This document shows, in pieces, positions 17,307-26,072 of a stretch of 63,618 nt of DNA. Position 1 is the first letter of the stretch. Each line of letters begins with the position of its first letter. A model generated the notes under the pieces. That model was given only the letters and a program-made list of their open reading frames with translations, was not told the origin of the DNA and searched no databases. The DNA is from an uncultured bacterium (GTDB taxonomy: Bacteria > Bacillota > Clostridia > Lachnospirales > Lachnospiraceae). Made by a program: the position numbers and the translations under genes. The stretch covers positions 1-63,618 of the forward strand of contig CAMSTY010000013.1 in NCBI GenBank assembly GCA_947063875.1, given 5' to 3'.

Positions 17307-18548
17307 TTATTTTCCGAATTCGGATATTGCCTTTTCTCTTGCCACATAATAAACGCTTTGCAAATCCGCCCCTGCTTCTTTACAGATCCGGCGTACGCTT
17401 TCATATTCCGGGTAGCAGAAAATCTGGTCTTTATGACGGCATACCTTAACCTCTACATCTCCATATGGGGTCTTTACCGTCCTCAATTCCCTCTGTAATA
17501 CGGTTCTTTCCACCGGATAGCGGCGTATCCCGATCGTAGTCGTCTGTGTGAACAATATGTCTTCCAGCCTCTCCCTTTGCGGCTCGTTGCAAAGCACGGA
17601 AAGCTGATAAGCCGGGCGATTTTTTTTCATAAATATCGGGGTATACCAGATATCTGCCGCTCCTGCCTCCAACAGCATCTCCATGACAAGTCCCAACATT
17701 TCCCCGCTTCCATCGTCCACATTCGTCTCCAGCACCCACTTTTGCGTCCCGGTATTCTCCTCCTCCGTTTCCAGAAGCATCGCACGCAGTACATTTGCCT
17801 GACGAAACTCTTTATTGCCGGCCCCCATACCGATCTTTAGCAGACGGCAATTGGCCGGAAGTTCTTTTCTGGTACGCAAGGCCGCCGCAATTGCCGCTCC
17901 GGTCGGCGTCACCATCTCTCCTTCATTATCCGTAAACCGCATATCCAACCCACAGGCAGATATAATATTTGCCGTGGCCGGCACCGGCACCGGGAGAAGT
18001 CCATGCTGACAATGCACATGGCCGCGGCCTTCCGAAAGCGGAGACACCGCAACCTCTTCAATCCCCAGATTATCCACGCACACCGCCACACTCACAATAT
18101 CAATAATGGAATCAATCGCTCCCACTTCATGAAAATGCACCTGATCTATAGGCAGCCCGTGGGCCTTTGATTCTGCTTCCGCTACGATCGCAAACATCTT
18201 TTTCGCCAGCTTTCTGACATGCTCCCCCGCATCCAACCGGTCGATCAGCGCATAAACATCATAAAGATTCCTGTGAACATGGCTGTGGCCGTGTTCATGG
18301 CTGTGGCCCTGCTCATGGCTGTGGCCCTGCCCATGGCTGTGTTCCCCGTTCTCCAGATGGACATCAAAATTAAACGCGTCCAATCCGCACATCTCTTTCC
18401 GCCCGAAATGCAGATGATAGCCTTCCAACCCCATACTGTCCAAGGCCTTTTCCAGCGTTTCTCGGTCTGCGCCCAAATCCAGAAGCGCCCCGACCGTCAT
18501 ATCCCCGCTGATCCCTGAATTACACTCCAGATAAAGAATCCTTTTCAT
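17307..18548 (-). CDS. larC: LarC, nickel-insertion protein for the nickel-pincer cofactor
   Basis: A protein of 413 residues that inserts Ni into the pincer ligand using CTP (family knowledge). It starts MKRILYLECNSGISGDMTVG, the usual N terminus, with GGAGG just upstream of the ATG at 18548; a 52-codon upstream extension of the frame is rejected. A histidine-rich segment at about residues 70-92 (repeats of HSHEHGHSH type) probably stores or delivers nickel. Unlike Lactobacillus larC, which is split by a frameshift, this gene is one uninterrupted frame. It sits between larB and larE. Confidence 0.93.
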   Translation of the reverse strand: MKRILYLECNSGISGDMTVGALLDLGADRETLEKALDSMGLEGYHLHFGRKEMCGLDAFNFDVHLENGEHSHGQGHSHEQGHSHEHGHSHVHRNLYDVYALIDRLDAGEHVRKLAKKMFAIVAEAESKAHGLPIDQVHFHEVGAIDSIIDIVSVAVCVDNLGIEEVAVSPLSEGRGHVHCQHGLLPVPVPATANIISACGLDMRFTDNEGEMVTPTGAAIAAALRTRKELPANCRLLKIGMGAGNKEFRQANVLRAMLLETEEENTGTQKWVLETNVDDGSGEMLGLVMEMLLEAGAADIWYTPIFMKKNRPAYQLSVLCNEPQRERLEDILFTQTTTIGIRRYPVERTVLQRELRTVKTPYGDVEVKVCRHKDQIFCYPEYESVRRICKEAGADLQSVYYVAREKAISEFGK

Positions 18549-18610
18549 TTTTTCCTCCATTTTGTGTACGTTTACAGGGTTCATGCCCGCCTTATCGGGT
18601 GCAGGCATCC

Positions 18611-19357
18611 TCACCTGTTCACCGCTAACCTGTTTATTTGCGTCGCCACATATCCGGCTCCATATCCATTGTCGATATTCACTACCGAGATCCCGTTTGC
18701 ACAAGAATTAATCATAGTCAGCAATGCCGAGAGGCCATGGAACGAAGCGCCATATCCTACCGACGTCGGAACAGCAATCACCGGACATTCCACCAGTCCT
18801 GCCACAACAGTCCCAAGTGCGCCCTCCATACCAGCCACCGCCACAATACAATTTGCACCTGCCAGGCGGTCCCTTTTGGAAAGCAGCCGGTGAATGCCCG
18901 CCACCCCCACATCATAGATACGATCCACCCGGCTTCCAAAATATTCTGCTGTCTGCGCCGCCTCTTCCGCTACCGGAATGTCTGCTGTCCCCCCGGTGCA
19001 GACCGCCACATTCCCTACTCTCTCCTTATCTTCCCGTTCTATCTTCAAAATCCGGGAAATCGGATCATAAGCCACCTGCGGAATTTCTTTTTTCACCAGT
19101 TCATACTGCTCTTTGCTGGCTCGGGTTCCCAATACTTCCTTATCCCGTTCATAGATTCGCTGATAGATGTCTACCAGATATTGGTCTGGTTTCCCCTGGC
19201 AGAAAACAGTCTCTCCAAATCCGGTCCTCAGACGTCGGTGAAAGTCCAGTTTCGCATGCCCCAAATCCTCATAAGGCAGATTTTTCAGAATCTCTTCTGC
19301 CTTTTCAATCTCCAGTTTCCCTTCCTTTACCTGCTTCAGCAGTTCTCCTACGTCCAT
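18611..19357 (-). CDS. larB: LarB, pyridinium-3,5-biscarboxylate mononucleotide synthase
   Basis: A protein of 248 residues that carboxylates nicotinic acid adenine dinucleotide and releases AMP, the first step of nickel-pincer cofactor synthesis. The PurE-like domain has CTGGTADIPVAEEAA, VAGMEGALGTVVAGLVECPV and IAVPTSVGYGASFHG. Cys219 in NSCANGISVVNIDNGYGAG matches the catalytic cysteine of the family. The ATG at 19357 has GGAGG seven bases upstream and lies inside the end of the GLUG surface-protein gene, a 53-base overlap, so the two genes share a transcript. No larA (the racemase apoenzyme) is in the window. Confidence 0.93.
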   Translation of the reverse strand: MDVGELLKQVKEGKLEIEKAEEILKNLPYEDLGHAKLDFHRRLRTGFGETVFCQGKPDQYLVDIYQRIYERDKEVLGTRASKEQYELVKKEIPQVAYDPISRILKIEREDKERVGNVAVCTGGTADIPVAEEAAQTAEYFGSRVDRIYDVGVAGIHRLLSKRDRLAGANCIVAVAGMEGALGTVVAGLVECPVIAVPTSVGYGASFHGLSALLTMINSCANGISVVNIDNGYGAGYVATQINRLAVNR

Positions 19358-22355
19358 CCGTATCCCTCCTCTTTCCCATCACCAATGCCAGTACCAGGCA
19401 AACAGCGACTGCAGCAAGAAAAATCTGCCAGACCGGGGTCTTCCTGACCAGTACGAATTCCCCTGACGTTCCCGCTTCAAAAATCAGGTATTCGCCGTCT
19501 CTCTGCCCGGCCGCCCTCTCTGTCACACCATCTTTTACAAACGCCACCCTATCTGCATCCCCAGCCAGCACATGAAGCGTCACGGATGCAGACGCTCCGG
19601 AATCCCCAGTATCCGCGATCTCATAACGGAACACATTTCCTTCCAGTTCCTGTACCAGAAGCCGGGCTTCCGAATGAAATACTCCCTCTGCCAGCAAGAA
19701 CGGTTTGGGATCGTCGGAGTCTGCGATGGTTGTAGTCCATGGCTGATAAACAGCATGAACCTTGTAGTTTTTACGGATATCCGATAAATCCACCGTTTCC
19801 CATTGTTCAAAAAATCCTTCCTTTTTTGGCGCCTGCGGCATATTCTCTTCAGCCAGCGCTTCGCCGTACCGGCAGACAATCTGCTCCACGGCCTGGCCGT
19901 CTGCTAAAAATGTCACGGTCAGGCTCTCAAACTCTTCCGGAATCCCCTCCCTCTGCAGCAACTCCTCATAAGAAATCCCTTCGGCTTCCCCGCGAAAGGT
20001 CACTCCATCCACAGCTCCCAGACCGTCATCCACATAAAGATTGCCACTGGCAACGCCTTCTTCATCCCGGTCACCAGCAATGCTGCCCCTCCACTCGCCG
20101 CTGGCCGTCACTACATTCACCATAGCACAGTTTTCCCGTAAATTTTTGCCCAGGCCGGCAATTCCGCCGGTATAGTCATTTCCGCTGACCTCGCACATCG
20201 TATAGCTGTCCAGAATCAGGGACTGGCTGCTGCCCGCGATTCCGCCGGCATATTTGCCATCCTCCACACGGATATCCCCATAATTCTGATTAGCGGCCAG
20301 CACACCGATTCTTGCCGCCCCTGCAATCCCGCCGGCACAGTCCTGCTGCACCAGGATATCTCCGTCATTTCGGCATCCCCGCACGGCCGCCTGTGCATAA
20401 CGGCTCATATACAGCGATTCCTCACCATAAGTCTCAATATCGGCTTCGGGGTCCAGATCCAGTTCAATCCCTATCGTTCCCACAATCCCGCCGGCCTGAA
20501 AATCGGAACGAATATTTCCTTGATTTGCACACCCGACAATCATACCGTTGCTTAAGTCTGTCGCCGCCTCTGAGACATCCTCAAACAGAGGCTCATCGTC
20601 CTCTACCCGGTTTCGTTCAGACTGCACCCGGTCCATGCCTTCCGAGAGGATATCATGCATTCCTTCCAGCTGATCATCCAACTGCTTCTTCTCTGTACGC
20701 AGCTGGTCTTTGCCGGACTTCAGGTTCTCAGACAGAACATCCAGTTCATCATACAGCTGGTCCAGCTGCCCGGTCAGATCCCCGTCCAGGTCATCCACAT
20801 CATCCACCAGCTGGTCCTTATAATCCCGGGTCAGATCCAAAAACTCCTTTGAAGCCACACGCAGGGAATCCAGGTCATTCTCAAAATCCCTCACTCCGTC
20901 AACGACTCCTTCGACCCGTTTCTCAACCAGAATTTCCGTATCATCGACAATATTCCCGGCACAATCCTGCAATTCCTTCATTACTCCGTAAAGATATTCC
21001 AGTTCTCCCAGGACACCGGCATCTTCATCCGGGATATAATCGTCCGGCAAAACATCTCCCCCTCCGGCGCCGCCGCTTAGCTGTGCCAGAAGTTCCCTGG
21101 CCCGCCGGACATTCCCCTGCACGCGGCTCCCGGCCTGATCTGCCGCACGGCTTCCCATATCAAGTTCCATCTCCGCCAGAGTCTCATCAATCAAGTCCAG
21201 CTGTTTCTTCGCTTTTTCATCATAATCGTCTCTTTTGGCCCGCCGTTCATCCTTTTTCCCCCGGGTAATATCCCGGATAGACTTTACGATCTCATCCACC
21301 CGGTCCAGATTGCCGATCGAGGCGTCTGTCGTAGTATGGATGCTATCCGTCATGGCATCCGTCGTATCTGAAATCTGATCAATCTGGTCTCCCACCTGGT
21401 CAAGGGTGTCTTTGTTATACTGAATCATCAAAAACGGTTCCATTTGCCCTGCAATGCCGCCGACATCCTTGCGCCCCTTTACCTCTCCGGTATTTTCACA
21501 TAAAACCATCAACCCGCTCTGACGCCCTGCGATCCCTCCGATATTATAACCGGTATGATCGTAACCAACCGCCCCGGAATTATCACACTGGCGGATGGTC
21601 CCGGAAGAAAGGCCGGCGATTCCGCCTACATCGTTTACCCTTTCCACCACAATCGTGGTCATAAAGCTTTCCTTATCCACGGAGATACTGTTCTTGCTGT
21701 CAGAAGACTCCTCAAGCCCCTCCGATGCGGCATTAATGCCTCCTTCATTCACCGAATCCCGTATGATCCCCAGGTTCTCTCCGGCAATTCCGCCGACTCT
21801 GCGGTTTCCTGTCAGTTCCGCCTGATTCCGGCAATTTTCAATCACACCGGTCTCCTCATTGATACCGGCAATTCCGCCCAGGTTTTCCAGCGCCTCCCCC
21901 GTTCCAAAAAACGTGCAGTTACGGATTGTCCCTCTGTTGGCGCCGGCAATCCCGCCGATTCTTTTCCGGCTTCCTTCTGGTTTTAGCTCTCCGCCCACAT
22001 TCAGATTCTGTATGATCGCTTCCTCCTCCAGATAACGGAAAAGGCCCAGGCCGGAACCCGGCTGTCGGATAGAGATTCCGCTGATCGTGTGATTATTGCC
22101 CTCAAAAGTGCCGCAAAACACCGGAATCGGGACGAATTGCCTGCCGCTCAGATCAAGATCTGCCTCCAGAACCACCGTTTTGCCCTCGGAATAGGTTTCC
22201 GAAATGCACAGTCTGGCCAGATCCAGCCATTCCTCTGCCGTGCGAATCGTAATGACAGACTCTTCCGCCTTCGTCTCCAAAGGAAGTACGGGCACAGACG
22301 CCGCCAGAACTGCTGCCATCAAAAGCGCTGCCGCTTTCCTGATCTTTTTCATCAT
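19305..22355 (-). CDS. Giant surface protein with GLUG repeats and a central coiled coil
   Basis: A protein of 1016 residues. Layout: signal peptide (1-30); beta-rich GLUG-type repeats, about 50-305, with recurring GGIAG motifs; a long charged helical stretch, about 315-620, including an acidic/basic KKQLDDQLEGMHDILSEG-like coiled coil; a second GLUG block, about 625-790; a short InlB-like module (VTFLADGQAVEQIVCRYGEA onward); and a C-terminal membrane helix (FLAAVAVCLVLALVMG) with a basic tail. No LPXTG motif is seen. The ATG at 22355 shares a base with the MMPL gene stop (TGATG) and follows AGGAGG. Coupling to an MMPL transporter suggests a partner or adaptor role outside the membrane (inference). 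Confidence 0.82.
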   Translation of the reverse strand: MMKKIRKAAALLMAAVLAASVPVLPLETKAEESVITIRTAEEWLDLARLCISETYSEGKTVVLEADLDLSGRQFVPIPVFCGTFEGNNHTISGISIRQPGSGLGLFRYLEEEAIIQNLNVGGELKPEGSRKRIGGIAGANRGTIRNCTFFGTGEALENLGGIAGINEETGVIENCRNQAELTGNRRVGGIAGENLGIIRDSVNEGGINAASEGLEESSDSKNSISVDKESFMTTIVVERVNDVGGIAGLSSGTIRQCDNSGAVGYDHTGYNIGGIAGRQSGLMVLCENTGEVKGRKDVGGIAGQMEPFLMIQYNKDTLDQVGDQIDQISDTTDAMTDSIHTTTDASIGNLDRVDEIVKSIRDITRGKKDERRAKRDDYDEKAKKQLDLIDETLAEMELDMGSRAADQAGSRVQGNVRRARELLAQLSGGAGGGDVLPDDYIPDEDAGVLGELEYLYGVMKELQDCAGNIVDDTEILVEKRVEGVVDGVRDFENDLDSLRVASKEFLDLTRDYKDQLVDDVDDLDGDLTGQLDQLYDELDVLSENLKSGKDQLRTEKKQLDDQLEGMHDILSEGMDRVQSERNRVEDDEPLFEDVSEAATDLSNGMIVGCANQGNIRSDFQAGGIVGTIGIELDLDPEADIETYGEESLYMSRYAQAAVRGCRNDGDILVQQDCAGGIAGAARIGVLAANQNYGDIRVEDGKYAGGIAGSSQSLILDSYTMCEVSGNDYTGGIAGLGKNLRENCAMVNVVTASGEWRGSIAGDRDEEGVASGNLYVDDGLGAVDGVTFRGEAEGISYEELLQREGIPEEFESLTVTFLADGQAVEQIVCRYGEALAEENMPQAPKKEGFFEQWETVDLSDIRKNYKVHAVYQPWTTTIADSDDPKPFLLAEGVFHSEARLLVQELEGNVFRYEIADTGDSGASASVTLHVLAGDADRVAFVKDGVTERAAGQRDGEYLIFEAGTSGEFVLVRKTPVWQIFLAAVAVCLVLALVMGKRRDTDGRRRTAEAGKGRETGD

Positions 22356-24724
22356 CAGCACCCTCCTTTCTCACTGGTCCTGTCCTTTTTTCCGTCGTTT
22401 TCATCATATTTTACTGCTCCGCGGTTGAATTCCGTCCGGTCAATGACGCCGTCAAACACCAGAAGAATCTGCGGCAGCACAGTCATTACGAGAATGATGG
22501 AAACCAGAGTTCCCGCTCCCAATGCCTTTCCCAGGGAAGCAATAATTGCATTGGAAGTCAGCCTTCCCACGGCAAAACCGGCACAGGTAAGAATCGTACC
22601 CGAGGTGGCTACTGTCGGAAATGCTTGGTTCAGGGCCTCCACCACCACCTGCTTTCTGTCTGATATCTGGCTTCTAAGATCCATATACCGGCTGGTAATC
22701 ACGATCGCATAGTCAATGGTCGCTCCCATCTGGATTGCGCTGACGATCAGATAGCTCAGAAAGAACATGGTTCCTCCCTTCAGAGGCGGTATGGAAAAAT
22801 TAATCCAGATACTGCTCTGAATCGTAAGCACCAGCATAATCGGAAGTCCTGCCGACTGAAACGTAAACAATAGAATGATTCCTACAAACAACGCCGTCAG
22901 CACGCTGATCTTTACATTATCCGTGCGAAAAGACTTGCTCAGGTCATAGTCGCTGGTAGAATCACCCACCACATAGACCTCATCATAATAGGTGCTGGCA
23001 ATGTCCCGTATCTGATCAATGACCGCAAACGTTTCCTCCCCTTCGATCGGCCCCGTCATGGTAAATACAATCCGGGAATATTCTTCTCCCTCCAGCTGCT
23101 GCCTGGCGTCGCGGAGGGCCTCATGCAAATCATCCACATCCTCGGACAAGTCGTCATCCAGATCAATGGCGCCTTTCTCCTTCTGATCATAAATAAAGTC
23201 TACCATATCAATAATCGGAATCCGGTACTCATCGAGATTTTTCATAAATGCGCCATACTGTTCCCGGTCAATTGCATAAAACTGATACAAAAGACGCACC
23301 AAATCCAGATCCACATCCGCCACTTCTGCAAATTCCCGCGGATTTAGTTCATTGACCAGAATATATTTTCCGTCGTCATCCACTTCGATGTTGCTGAGGC
23401 CCAGCACCGTATCCACCCGGTCCACCTGTTCCAATCCCCTGATAATTTGCGCCTCTTTCTGATAATCTCCCTTTGGCACCACCAGCGCCATGGTATTTGT
23501 CACCTCAAAAGTCTTCTCAATCCGTACCTTGGAAGTCATGAATTCATTCATCTTATCCGCTTCGATGGAACTGTGGTCATACACATATTCGCACTGATTG
23601 GACAAAACGCACCCTGCAGCCATTGCCACCACAAAAACCGGCAATACCACATACCGGGTTCTCACCACCAGACGGCCCCACCCCCGGATCGACGGCACAA
23701 AGCTGCGATGTACCGTCTTCTCAATCCATTTCGATGACATCACGATCATGGCAGGCATCAGGAAAAATACCGTAATCAGGCTGAAAATAATCGCTTTCGT
23801 CAAAACGCGGCCCAGATCCATTCCGATTCCAAACTGCATCAGCATCAACGCCACCATACCGGATACGGTAGTAAGGCTGCTGGAGGAAATCTCCGGAATT
23901 GCCTTGCTGAGCGCCACGGTTACCGCCTCAATCGTCTCTTTCGTCTCATGCTCCTCCATAAACCGGTGAAACAAAATAATCGCATAGTCAATCGAGAGCG
24001 CCAGCTGCAGCACGGCCGCCACCGCGTTCGTCACAAAAGAAATCTCCCCGAACCAGAAGTTCGTTCCTGTGTTCAGCACAATCGCCACGATAAAAGTCAT
24101 CATGAAAATGACGATTTCCATATATGTCCCGGAAGTAAAAAGCAGCACCAGCAAAATAATGGCTGCCGCCACTGCCAGAATCCCCTTCATATCCTCTTTC
24201 AAGGCGGCGCTGTCGTCTTTATCAACCGTAGTATAAAAGTACGTCTGATAATCTTTCAAATGCTCCCTCACATTGGCGATTGCCCTCTGCGACAGTTCCG
24301 TGTCCTCTTCCTCCTCGAAGGTCAGCGTATAAAGAGCACAGGCATCCTTGTAATAATCCGTAATCTCATCATCTGCATAAGTATCTTCCGCGTCCTCCCA
24401 GTCAAAAAAGCTGACGGAAGAAATCCCGCGAATCTCCTCCAGCGCCTTTGCCTCCTGCAACGCCTTTTCGTATGTAATATTGGTTACCAGAATCTTTGCC
24501 GACCCAAAAGTCGTAAACTGCTCTTCCATAATATCCAGACCCTGTCTGGTCTCTGTGGAATCCGGCAGATAATCTGTCAGTTCCGTATTCACCTTTGCCC
24601 GATTGAGAGTAGTCAGACAATAAATACACGCAATCGCAAACAGCACGACAAATGCGTTCCGCTTATTTACCACAAAAGCCGCAAGCTGCATCATAAAATT
24701 ATTGCGATCAATCTTATGTTCCAT
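22355..24724 (-). CDS. MMPL/RND-family transporter
   Basis: A membrane protein of 789 residues with the two-fold RND layout: a helix, a large extracytoplasmic loop, five helices, then the same again. Family sequences include VTNAVAAVLQLALSIDYAII and the matching IVSAIQMGATIDYAIVITSR, with the buried Asp-Tyr pair used for proton coupling. MMPL proteins export lipids or other hydrophobic molecules; the substrate here is unknown. The frame is open for 85 codons further upstream, but MEHKIDRNNF at 24724 is where the protein-like sequence begins; an AAGGAG site is present though 14 bases away. It is the first gene of the run ending with the lar genes. Confidence 0.88.
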   Translation of the reverse strand: MEHKIDRNNFMMQLAAFVVNKRNAFVVLFAIACIYCLTTLNRAKVNTELTDYLPDSTETRQGLDIMEEQFTTFGSAKILVTNITYEKALQEAKALEEIRGISSVSFFDWEDAEDTYADDEITDYYKDACALYTLTFEEEEDTELSQRAIANVREHLKDYQTYFYTTVDKDDSAALKEDMKGILAVAAAIILLVLLFTSGTYMEIVIFMMTFIVAIVLNTGTNFWFGEISFVTNAVAAVLQLALSIDYAIILFHRFMEEHETKETIEAVTVALSKAIPEISSSSLTTVSGMVALMLMQFGIGMDLGRVLTKAIIFSLITVFFLMPAMIVMSSKWIEKTVHRSFVPSIRGWGRLVVRTRYVVLPVFVVAMAAGCVLSNQCEYVYDHSSIEADKMNEFMTSKVRIEKTFEVTNTMALVVPKGDYQKEAQIIRGLEQVDRVDTVLGLSNIEVDDDGKYILVNELNPREFAEVADVDLDLVRLLYQFYAIDREQYGAFMKNLDEYRIPIIDMVDFIYDQKEKGAIDLDDDLSEDVDDLHEALRDARQQLEGEEYSRIVFTMTGPIEGEETFAVIDQIRDIASTYYDEVYVVGDSTSDYDLSKSFRTDNVKISVLTALFVGIILLFTFQSAGLPIMLVLTIQSSIWINFSIPPLKGGTMFFLSYLIVSAIQMGATIDYAIVITSRYMDLRSQISDRKQVVVEALNQAFPTVATSGTILTCAGFAVGRLTSNAIIASLGKALGAGTLVSIILVMTVLPQILLVFDGVIDRTEFNRGAVKYDENDGKKDRTSEKGGC

Positions 24725-24775
24725 ATTGCTTGTTTCTGCTCCTTTCCCTCCGCTTCTTCCATCCGGATATGCTAT

Positions 24776-24804
24776 ATCATACTTCCCAATCCCAAAATTA
24801 TCAA
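24776..24804 (-). promoter_or_regulatory. Promoter of the MMPL-GLUG-lar run
   Basis: TTGATA (24804-24799) and TATGAT (24781-24776) on the minus strand are 17 bases apart, about 50 bases before the MMPL start. The rest of the 311-base gap up to the DUF1292 stop holds two small hairpins and no gene. Confidence 0.6.
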
Positions 24805-25035
24805 TCCTTATTTTATGCCGGGAATCCGGCTTTTTCTCACAAAATAAAACACCAGAAAGATAACAGGTATTCCTTGGGAATATCAGCCACCTTCCTGGTA
24901 CCGCTCCGAAACCTTTCCCTGCCTTCCCTGAATGGCTGCATATCCTCTCATCCACGGAAGGAAACTGCTCCTGACGCACACTGCAGCCACTTTCTGATCA
25001 CCCCGAATCCTTCAGGATTCAACGGGCAAAACACA

Positions 25036-25362
25036 TCAGGCCTCATCCTCGCCTACTAATTCATCATACTCCTGCTCATCCAGCAACTCGTCAAAAGCGT
25101 CTGCCACGATGTCATATTCGTCATCATCCTCAATATTCTCCAGGCTGGGATTCCCGTCCTCATCCTCCGAATAGCGGTACAGGTACACCTCTCCCTCTTC
25201 TGCCATTTCTCCTTCCATGGGAAGCAATGCGATATATTCTCTCTCCCCTGCGTCAAATATGGTCAGCACCACACACTCCAGCTGGCTCCCGTCATCCAGT
25301 GTCAGGGTAACTGTTACTTCCTCCTGATCCAGTTCCTCATTTACATTCCTATTCTGATTCAT
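25036..25362 (-). CDS. DUF1292 family protein
   Basis: A small, very acidic protein of 108 residues. The core VTLTLDDGSQLECVVLTIFD, then YIALLPMEG and VYLYRYSEDEDG, is typical of DUF1292 (YrzB-like) proteins of Firmicutes. The C terminus is rich in Asp and Glu. The function is unknown; homologues are often near RNA- or replication-related genes, but here the neighbours give no clue. It has its own promoter at 25423-25451. Confidence 0.9.
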   Translation of the reverse strand: MNQNRNVNEELDQEEVTVTLTLDDGSQLECVVLTIFDAGEREYIALLPMEGEMAEEGEVYLYRYSEDEDGNPSLENIEDDDEYDIVADAFDELLDEQEYDELVGEDEA

Positions 25363-25422
25363 GCCATTAATCTCCTTTATCCGGCTTTCTCCCGATGTTT
25401 TGTAACTTTCCGATACAGTTCC

Positions 25423-25451
25423 ACTTTATCAGAATACAGGGACAAAATCAA
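25423..25451 (-). promoter_or_regulatory. Promoter of the DUF1292 gene
   Basis: TTGATT (25451-25446) and TAAAGT (25428-25423) on the minus strand, with 17-base spacing. Confidence 0.5.
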
Positions 25452-25478
25452 GAGATATTTGTTATATTCCTCAATCCC

Positions 25479-26000
25479 TTAATACTCAATCCCTTCCCGC
25501 GCCGGAATCCCCCTCTCAAAAGGGTGTTTCCTCATCCGGATCTCTGACACATAATCTGCCAAATCCAGAAGCCTGCCGGATGGCTCCCGCCCGGTCAACA
25601 CCACTTCCAGCCTTTGGGGGCGGTCCTTTAGGAACGCTGTCAAGTCCGCTTCCGGAACCATCTCATAATTACAGGCCGCCATAATCTCATCCAGAATCAG
25701 AATATCGTACTCTCCTTCCTCCGCTTCCCGGCACGCCTGCTCAAACATCTGTCTGTAATAAGATGCCGCCTCTGCCCTCTTTTCTTCATTCATCCGGAAT
25801 ACAAAACCAAATTCACGGTCACAGGGCGTCACGGTAATGCCTGGGATCTTTCGCAAGGCCGGCACCTCCCCGGAATTCTCATTTTTCAGGAAACGCACAA
25901 TCAACACCTTCTTCCCCCGGCCGGCAGCCCGTACCGCCAATCCAAGCGCCGCCGAAGTCTTGCCTTTCCCGTCTCCGCAGTAAATATGGATATACCCCAT
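25479..26000 (-). CDS. cobO: Cob(I)yrinic acid a,c-diamide adenosyltransferase
   Basis: A P-loop enzyme of 173 residues that transfers the adenosyl group of ATP to cob(I)alamin or corrinoids (CobA/CobO/BtuR family). It starts MGYIHIYCGDGKGKTSAALG, where GDGKGKTS is the unusual P-loop of this family. EYDILILDEIMAACNYE, VVLTGREP and ADYVSEIRM follow. Of several in-frame ATGs, the one at 26000 is chosen because GGGAGG lies about eight bases upstream. No cobalamin riboswitch or other cob gene is in the window, so a salvage role is as likely as synthesis. It follows the helicase gene. Confidence 0.9.
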   Translation of the reverse strand: MGYIHIYCGDGKGKTSAALGLAVRAAGRGKKVLIVRFLKNENSGEVPALRKIPGITVTPCDREFGFVFRMNEEKRAEAASYYRQMFEQACREAEEGEYDILILDEIMAACNYEMVPEADLTAFLKDRPQRLEVVLTGREPSGRLLDLADYVSEIRMRKHPFERGIPAREGIEY

Positions 26001-26072
26001 TTTCATGTCCTCCCAATCCTGCATATTGTTGCCGTCCTTTGCGGTATCATGCCCCTCTGCCAATCACAGTCC

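Noticed and set aside
18270-18345. Short direct repeats suggesting a CRISPR-like array
   Set aside because: They encode the His-rich segment of LarC (repeated HSHEHG units) in frame.
17307-18704. Possible frameshifted larC as in Lactobacillus
   Set aside because: The gene is one uninterrupted frame with both halves present.
20312-21268. Long plus-strand open frame (318 codons) antisense to the GLUG protein gene
   Set aside because: It is a shadow of a strongly supported gene on the other strand, Pro/Ser/His-rich and without family motifs. The same holds for other long antisense frames such as 1264-2142 and 40330-41880.
24817-24835. Plus-strand hairpin GCCGG-GAAT-CCGGC followed by five Ts
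   Set aside because: It looks like a terminator, but no plus-strand gene lies upstream; it may stop antisense transcription but this cannot be supported.
25005-25020. GAATCC-TTCA-GGATTC hairpin after the DUF1292 gene
   Set aside because: No T-tract follows on either strand, so it was not called as a terminator.
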